Positions 23,645-28,108 of a DNA stretch of 28,108 nt are shown in pieces (the stretch's first letter is position 1; each line of letters begins with the position of its first letter). The stretch lies in contig JBJXGC010000334.1 in NCBI GenBank assembly GCA_046154545.1, forward strand, positions 1 to 28,108. Reading direction: 5' to 3'. Source of the DNA: JBJXGC01 sp046154545. Lineage in GTDB: Bacteria; Chloroflexota; Dehalococcoidia; Tepidiformales; Tepidiformaceae. Below the pieces are notes generated by a model. That model was not told where the DNA came from. It saw only the letters and a program-made list of their open reading frames with translations, and did no database searches. A program made the translations under genes and the position numbers.

Positions 23645-26600
23645 AGCCGAAGAGTGTGTTGATCATCGGCTCGGGGCCGATCGTCATCGGCCAGGCGGCG
23701 GAGTTCGACTACGCCGGGACCCAGGCTTGCAAGGCGATGCGCGAGGAGGGGGTGCGCAGCATCCTCGTGAATTCGAACCCGGCGACGATCATGACGGACC
23801 TGGACATCGCCGACGCCGTCTATATCGAGCCCCTAACGGTCGCGGTGATCGAACGGATCATCGAACGGGAACGCCCGGAGGCACTGCTACCCACCATGGG
23901 CGGGCAGACGGGCCTGAACCTCGCGGTGGAGCTGAGCAACGCGGGCGTGCTCGAGAAGTACAACGTACGGGTCGTGGGGACGCCGCTTACCGCCATCCGG
24001 CGGGCCGAGGACCGCGAACTCTTTCGCGACCTGCTGGCGAAACTCGGTGAGCCGGTCCTGGAGAGCGTCATCTGCAACACCGTCGAGGAGTGCGTAGTGG
24101 CGGCCGAAGGGATCGGCCTTCCCGTCGTCATCCGTCCCGCATACACGCTGGGGGGGACCGGCGGTGGCCTGGCCTACACGATGGAGCAGCTGCGCACGAT
24201 CGCCGCGGGTGGCCTCGCCGCCAGCCCCATCACCCAGGTGCTGATCGAGAAGAACCTGCTGGGCTGGAAAGAGGTCGAATACGAGGTGATGCGTGATGGC
24301 GCCGGAAACGTCATCACAATCTGCAATATGGAGAACTTCGACCCGATGGGCGTCCACACCGGCGACTCCATCGTGGTCGCCCCGTCTCAGACGCTGAGCG
24401 ACAAGGACTACCAGATGCTCCGCTCGGCGGCGCTCCGGATCATCAGCGAGCTTGGGATCGAAGGTGGCTGCAACGTCCAGTTCTCGCTGGCGCCGCGCAA
24501 GGATGTCCGCGACTGGGAAGGCGACCCGGCGGCGCCGCTACCCTACCACGTCATCGAAGTGAACCCACGGTTGTCGCGCTCATCGGCGCTGGCGTCGAAG
24601 GCGACGGGCTACCCGATCGCCCGGGTGGCGGCGAAGATCGCCTGCGGCAAGACCCTGGACGAGATCCCGAACGCTGTCACGCAGCGGACGACGGCGGCGT
24701 TCGAACCAGCACTCGACTACTGCGTGGTGAAGATCCCGCGCTGGCCTTTCGACAAGTTCGCACTGGGAGACCGGACGCTGGGGACGCAGATGAAGGCGAC
24801 CGGCGAGGTGATGGCCATCGACCGGTCGTTCGAAGGCGCCCTGAACAAGGCGGTGCGGTCACTGGAAGTCGGCGGCCGTTCCTTGCTCTGGGAGCGGCCG
24901 GAGTGGCGGGGCGGCGGGGAATTCCCGCTGCACGCCACGGACGAGCGGCTCTGGGCGGTGATGGCGGCGCTGCGCCGGGGAGCGGCGACGATGGACGTCA
25001 GCCGCCAGACGGGCATTGACCCCTGGTTCCTCGAGCGGCTCCAGAACATCGTGACCATCGAAAAGCGGCTGCTGAACGAGACGCTGGACCGCGACCTCCT
25101 GCGGACGGCGAAACGGGCCGGCTTCAGCGACGAAATGGTGGGGCAGCTCGGCGACCGGTTGCCGGAGCAGATCCGGACGCTGCGGCACGAGTGGGGGCTG
25201 CGGCCGGTCTACAAGATGGTGGACACCTGCGCGGCGGAGTTCGACGCCGTCACCCCCTACTTCTACAGCACCTACGAAACGGAGAACGAGGCCCCGGCCG
25301 GGGGTGGGAAGGCCGCACTCGTGATCGGCAGCGGCCCGATCCGGATCGGCCAGGGCATCGAATTCGACTACGCGAGCGTGCACGCCGCCTGGGCACTGCA
25401 GGCGGCCGGGTACCGGGCGATCATGGCCAACAGCAACCCTGAGACCGTATCGACCGACTTCGACACCAGTGACCGCCTCTATTTCGAACCGTTGGACGAA
25501 GAGGGCGTGCGCGACATCCTCGAAAACGAGCGCGGGGAGGGGACCGAGCCGCCACCGAGCATCGTCCAGTTCGGCGGGCAGACGGCGATCAACCTCGCGG
25601 AGCCGCTGCGCCGGGCGGGCCTGCCGATCATCGGCTCGAGCGCTGAGACGATCGATACGGCCGAGGACCGGCGCCTGTTCGAGCGCTTCCTCCAGGACCT
25701 CGGCATCCCTCAGCCGCCCGGCGCCGCCATCCTCACGCTCGAAGAGGCGATGAAGACGGCCCAGCAGATCGGCTACCCCGTGCTGGTCCGGCCCTCGTAC
25801 GTGCTCGGCGGGCGGGCGATGGAGATCGTCCAGAACGCGAGCGAGATGGTGGGTTTCCTCGCCCAGGCGACGGAGGCGGCGCAAGGGAAGCACGTCCTGA
25901 TCGACAAGTTCCTTGAGGGGGCCGAGGTGGAGGTCGATGCGATCTGTGACGGCGAGTCGGTGCTCATCCCCGGGATCATGGAGCACATCGAGCGTGCGGG
26001 CGTGCACTCTGGTGATTCGATGGCGGTCTACCCGCCGCGACACTTGGACGCCGAAGAGAAGGCCGTGCTGATCGACTACACGACACGGATCGTCCTGGGC
26101 ATGGGCGCGATCGGGCTGACAAACATCCAGTACGTCGTCCTCCCGCGCCGCGAGGGCGCGGCGCCACAGGTCTTCGTGCTGGAAGTGAACCCGCGGGCGA
26201 GCCGCACGGTGCCGTTCCTTTCTAAGGTGACGGGCGTGCCGATGGTGCAGCTTGCGGTGGCAGCCATGCTGGGCAAGAAGCTCGCCGACCAGGGCTACGG
26301 GACGGGGCTCTGGCCGGAACGGAACCTCGTTGCGGTTAAGGCGCCTGTCTTCTCGATGTCGAAGCTCATCGGCGTCGATACCTACCTCGGCCCGGAGATG
26401 AAGAGCACCGGGGAAGTGATGGGCATCGACCGGACGTTTGAAGGGGCACTCGCCAAGGCGCTGATGTCGGCCGACCTGGCCCTGAAACCGGGGACGGCCA
26501 TCCTCTTGAGCCTGAGCGACCGCTCCAAGGCAGATGCGCTACCGCTGATCCACCGCCTGGCCGGGGCGGGGCACACGATGTACGCGACGGAGGGCACAGC

Positions 26601-26892
26601 GAAGATGATCGAGGCCCTCGGCCTGCCGGTGACCGCGGTCACGAAGGTGCTCTCCGGGGCGCACCCGAACGTGGTCGATATCATCACCGATGGTTCGGTG
26701 AAAGCGGTGATCAACACGCCCGAGGGCCGGCTGACGGGGTCGCTGCGCGATGGCTTCCACATCCGCCGGGCGGCGGCGGAGAAGCGGATCCCCTGTTTCA
26801 CCTCAATCGACACGGCCCGGGCGGCGATCGAGGCGCTGGCGACGGACGCGTCGTACGACATCGCGACGGTGCGGGAGTACGTCGAGGGATGA
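23641..26892 (+). CDS. carB: Carbamoyl-phosphate synthase large subunit
   Basis: 1083 residues, full length for the family. The two homologous ATP-grasp halves are both complete: the N-terminal half begins MKPKSVLIIGSGPIVIGQAA and the C-terminal half begins near ALVIGSGPIRIGQGIEFDYA. Lysine and metal-binding segments are visible in each, for example IEVNPRLSRSSALASKATGY and LEVNPRASRTVPFLSKVTGV. An oligomerisation domain lies between them, and a C-terminal allosteric (MGS) domain follows (HTMYATEGTAKMIEALGLPV). It makes carbamoyl phosphate from bicarbonate, ammonia supplied by CarA, and 2 ATP. The ATG overlaps the membrane-protein stop, and its own stop overlaps pyrK as ATGA. No missing catalytic residue was noticed. 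Confidence 0.97.
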   Translation: MKPKSVLIIGSGPIVIGQAAEFDYAGTQACKAMREEGVRSILVNSNPATIMTDLDIADAVYIEPLTVAVIERIIERERPEALLPTMGGQTGLNLAVELSNAGVLEKYNVRVVGTPLTAIRRAEDRELFRDLLAKLGEPVLESVICNTVEECVVAAEGIGLPVVIRPAYTLGGTGGGLAYTMEQLRTIAAGGLAASPITQVLIEKNLLGWKEVEYEVMRDGAGNVITICNMENFDPMGVHTGDSIVVAPSQTLSDKDYQMLRSAALRIISELGIEGGCNVQFSLAPRKDVRDWEGDPAAPLPYHVIEVNPRLSRSSALASKATGYPIARVAAKIACGKTLDEIPNAVTQRTTAAFEPALDYCVVKIPRWPFDKFALGDRTLGTQMKATGEVMAIDRSFEGALNKAVRSLEVGGRSLLWERPEWRGGGEFPLHATDERLWAVMAALRRGAATMDVSRQTGIDPWFLERLQNIVTIEKRLLNETLDRDLLRTAKRAGFSDEMVGQLGDRLPEQIRTLRHEWGLRPVYKMVDTCAAEFDAVTPYFYSTYETENEAPAGGGKAALVIGSGPIRIGQGIEFDYASVHAAWALQAAGYRAIMANSNPETVSTDFDTSDRLYFEPLDEEGVRDILENERGEGTEPPPSIVQFGGQTAINLAEPLRRAGLPIIGSSAETIDTAEDRRLFERFLQDLGIPQPPGAAILTLEEAMKTAQQIGYPVLVRPSYVLGGRAMEIVQNASEMVGFLAQATEAAQGKHVLIDKFLEGAEVEVDAICDGESVLIPGIMEHIERAGVHSGDSMAVYPPRHLDAEEKAVLIDYTTRIVLGMGAIGLTNIQYVVLPRREGAAPQVFVLEVNPRASRTVPFLSKVTGVPMVQLAVAAMLGKKLADQGYGTGLWPERNLVAVKAPVFSMSKLIGVDTYLGPEMKSTGEVMGIDRTFEGALAKALMSADLALKPGTAILLSLSDRSKADALPLIHRLAGAGHTMYATEGTAKMIEALGLPVTAVTKVLSGAHPNVVDIITDGSVKAVINTPEGRLTGSLRDGFHIRRAAAEKRIPCFTSIDTARAAIEALATDASYDIATVREYVEG

Positions 26893-27650
26893 TCATCGAG
26901 GACGCGACCGTGCTCTCGACGGAGCGGGCGTACGAGGGCGCCTTCGTCACCTGGTTCCAGGCGCCGCAGCTCAGCCGGGAGACGGACCCGGGACAGTTCG
27001 TGATGGTCCACTGTAGCGTCGAGCGGCTTGACCCGATGTTTGCGCGGGCCTTCAGCTACCACCGCGTGGCCGAGGACCGTTTCGCCCTGATGTACAACGT
27101 GGTGGGGCGGGGGACCGCCTGGCTGGCGGAACGGCGGGTGGGCGACCTGGTGCGCATGTACGGGCCCCTGGGCAAGGGCTTTCGGCTGCCCGAGGCGGCG
27201 GGGAATCTGCTCCTCGTCGGCGGCGGTGTGGGCATCGCTCCGATGGTCGATACGGCCGAACGCGCCGTGCGGGCGGGGCACCAGGTGGTGGCGATGATGG
27301 GCGGGCGGGACGCCTCTCACCTGCTGCCGGCGAGCGCCTGGCCGAGAGAGGTGGAGTACGTGACGGTGACCGAGGACGGATCGGCCGGGCCGAAAGGGTT
27401 CGTCACCCAGCACCTCGGGCAGTACCAGGATTGGGCGAGCCGCATCTACGCGTGCGGCCCGAACGCCATGTTCCAGAGCCTCGCCGATGTCCTTCGCTTC
27501 AATGGCCGGCGCCAACAGCCCGAGATCCTGATGGAAGAGAACATGCCCTGTGGCTGGGGGATGTGCTACGGCTGTGCGGTCTTCACGAAGCATGGGGTGC
27601 GGCTCTGTTGTAAAGACGGGCCGCGGTTCAACCTGTTCGATGTGTATTAG
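26889..27650 (+). CDS. pyrK: Dihydroorotate dehydrogenase electron-transfer subunit (FAD/2Fe-2S)
   Basis: 253 residues. The FAD-binding strand carries ARAFSYHRVA (RxFS), followed by the NAD-binding GGGVGIAPMVDTAERAVRAG and YACGPNAMFQSLADVL. The C-terminus has the four cysteines of a 2Fe-2S cluster (PCGWGMCYGCAVF then RLCCKDG). PyrK passes electrons from PyrD (type 1B) to NAD+. The start overlaps the carB stop as ATGA. It is the last gene of the operon, and no pyrD follows in this window, which is unusual because pyrK and pyrD are usually adjacent. pyrD, pyrE and pyrF must be elsewhere. Confidence 0.94.
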   Translation: MIIEDATVLSTERAYEGAFVTWFQAPQLSRETDPGQFVMVHCSVERLDPMFARAFSYHRVAEDRFALMYNVVGRGTAWLAERRVGDLVRMYGPLGKGFRLPEAAGNLLLVGGGVGIAPMVDTAERAVRAGHQVVAMMGGRDASHLLPASAWPREVEYVTVTEDGSAGPKGFVTQHLGQYQDWASRIYACGPNAMFQSLADVLRFNGRRQQPEILMEENMPCGWGMCYGCAVFTKHGVRLCCKDGPRFNLFDVY

Positions 27651-27651
27651 G

Positions 27652-27710
27652 GAGTTCTGAGTTCTGAGTTCTGAGTTCCGAGGTCCGAGTTCTGAGTTCT
27701 GAGTTCTGAG
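27652..27710. repeat. Heptanucleotide tandem array GAG(T/G)TC(T/C), 8 units
   Basis: Eight uninterrupted 7-bp units run from 27652 to 27707, most of them GAGTTCT, with one GAGTTCC and one GAGGTCC, followed by a partial GAG. It starts 2 bp after the pyrK stop and lies between pyrK and the convergent methyltransferase-like gene. It has the same period and phase of GAG as the array at 1765-1874 but a different sequence. Confidence 0.95.
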
Positions 27711-27719
27711 AGGCGGCGA

Positions 27720-28108
27720 TCAGAGCCGCAAGCTGAGAGCAACGCCTCCCGGCAGGAACGACGTGGTCCAGACGGCGGGGTCGAGGAGGCGAGCGCGGTA
27801 GGCGGCGGCCTCGGCGGCGTAGGGCGGGTCGCTGGTCCTGAGGCCCGGGAAGAGACCGGCCGACACGAGCAGGCCATCCATGCGCAGGAGCCGCTCGAAC
27901 TGTTCGAGGTCGGCGACGCAGTCGCGGGCGTCACCATCAAAGTGGGCGAGGTCGTAGCCGGCCCGGAGGGTGGGGAGCACTAGGGCGCTGCGTCCTTCAA
28001 AGACGGTGACGCGGCTGCCGAAGCCCTTTTCGTCGGCGATGGCCGCAGCCTGGGCGGCGTGCGACTCATCCTGTTCGAGGGTATCGACGAGGCCGCCCCG
28101 CGCTCCCC
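27720..28108 (-). CDS. O-methyltransferase-like protein, partial (N-terminus off the right edge)
   Basis: The frame is open to the right edge, 129 codons visible. It contains LVDTLEQDESHAAQAAAIAD followed by EKGFGSRVTVFEGRSALVLP and DLAHFDGDARDCVADLEQFE. This pattern (acidic end of beta-2, then EGxAxxxLP and FDxVxxDGD) resembles class I SAM-dependent O-methyltransferases of the COG4122 type. The C-terminal strand LRMDGLLVSAGLFPG fits the family, although the usual VxDN after it is replaced. It is convergent with pyrK. The substrate is unknown, and without the N-terminal SAM loop the call is only moderately sure. Confidence 0.65.
   Translation of the reverse strand, partial: GARGGLVDTLEQDESHAAQAAAIADEKGFGSRVTVFEGRSALVLPTLRAGYDLAHFDGDARDCVADLEQFERLLRMDGLLVSAGLFPGLRTSDPPYAAEAAAYRARLLDPAVWTTSFLPGGVALSLRL

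Noticed and set aside
24859..26043. A 394-codon open frame on the minus strand inside carB
   Set aside because: A shadow of the carB reading frame; carB is full length with intact ATP-grasp motifs.

Overview
The window is GC-rich, densely packed bacterial chromosome with strong AGGAGG-type ribosome sites. It reads like a soil or aquatic environmental bacterium. The gene mix (many acyl-CoA dehydrogenases, a thiolase-like/DUF35 pair, a PhyH dioxygenase, and a pyrR-pyrB-pyrC-carA-carB-pyrK operon) suggests Chloroflexota, perhaps Dehalococcoidia-like. That placement is inference from gene content only. No rRNA, tRNA, CRISPR array or transposase was seen.

Layout. (1) 1-1727, minus strand: a DUF35 Zn-ribbon/OB-fold protein running off the left edge and a thiolase-like protein without the usual active-site cysteine, tightly coupled. 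(2) 1765-1874: a perfect-period heptanucleotide array, then a small carboxymuconolactone-decarboxylase-family gene (1944-2306). (3) 2410-6356, minus strand: a very large secreted copper-radical oxidase (galactose/glyoxal oxidase type) with four FN3 modules and matching N- and C-terminal beta domains, interrupted by one single-base frameshift near 6121. (4) 6627-6833: a truncated second copy of the decarboxylase gene, then a hypothetical protein. (5) 7458-12630: lipid genes (acyl-CoA thioesterase II, PhyH-type dioxygenase, two acyl-CoA dehydrogenases) around a VapBC-like toxin-antitoxin pair. (6) 12710-18559: a small Zn-ribbon protein, a class II ketol-acid reductoisomerase, a double SnoaL-like protein, a small hypothetical gene controlled from a striking 26-bp palindrome, an ABC1/UbiB-family kinase, a J-domain-like membrane protein and a TetR regulator. 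(7) 18631-27650, plus strand: a pyrimidine operon led by a recognisable PyrR-binding RNA element and then pyrR, pyrB, pyrC, carA, a GNAT acetyltransferase, a small membrane protein, carB and pyrK, every junction overlapping or nearly so. (8) 27652-27710: a second heptanucleotide array, then a partial O-methyltransferase-like gene on the minus strand.

How it fits together. The pyrimidine operon makes carbamoyl phosphate (CarAB), carbamoyl aspartate (PyrB) and dihydroorotate (PyrC), and supplies the electron-transfer subunit of dihydroorotate dehydrogenase (PyrK). PyrR probably represses it through the leader RNA. pyrD, pyrE and pyrF are not in the window. The left half is consistent with breakdown of branched, terpenoid or steroid-like acyl-CoAs, but no substrate can be assigned from sequence.

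Most worth a second look: the 26-bp palindrome at 15605-15630, the vapBC promoter with its direct repeats and possible leaderless start, the PyrR leader with a hairpin that covers the pyrR ribosome site, the two heptamer arrays, and the frameshifted copper-radical oxidase with its unusual architecture.
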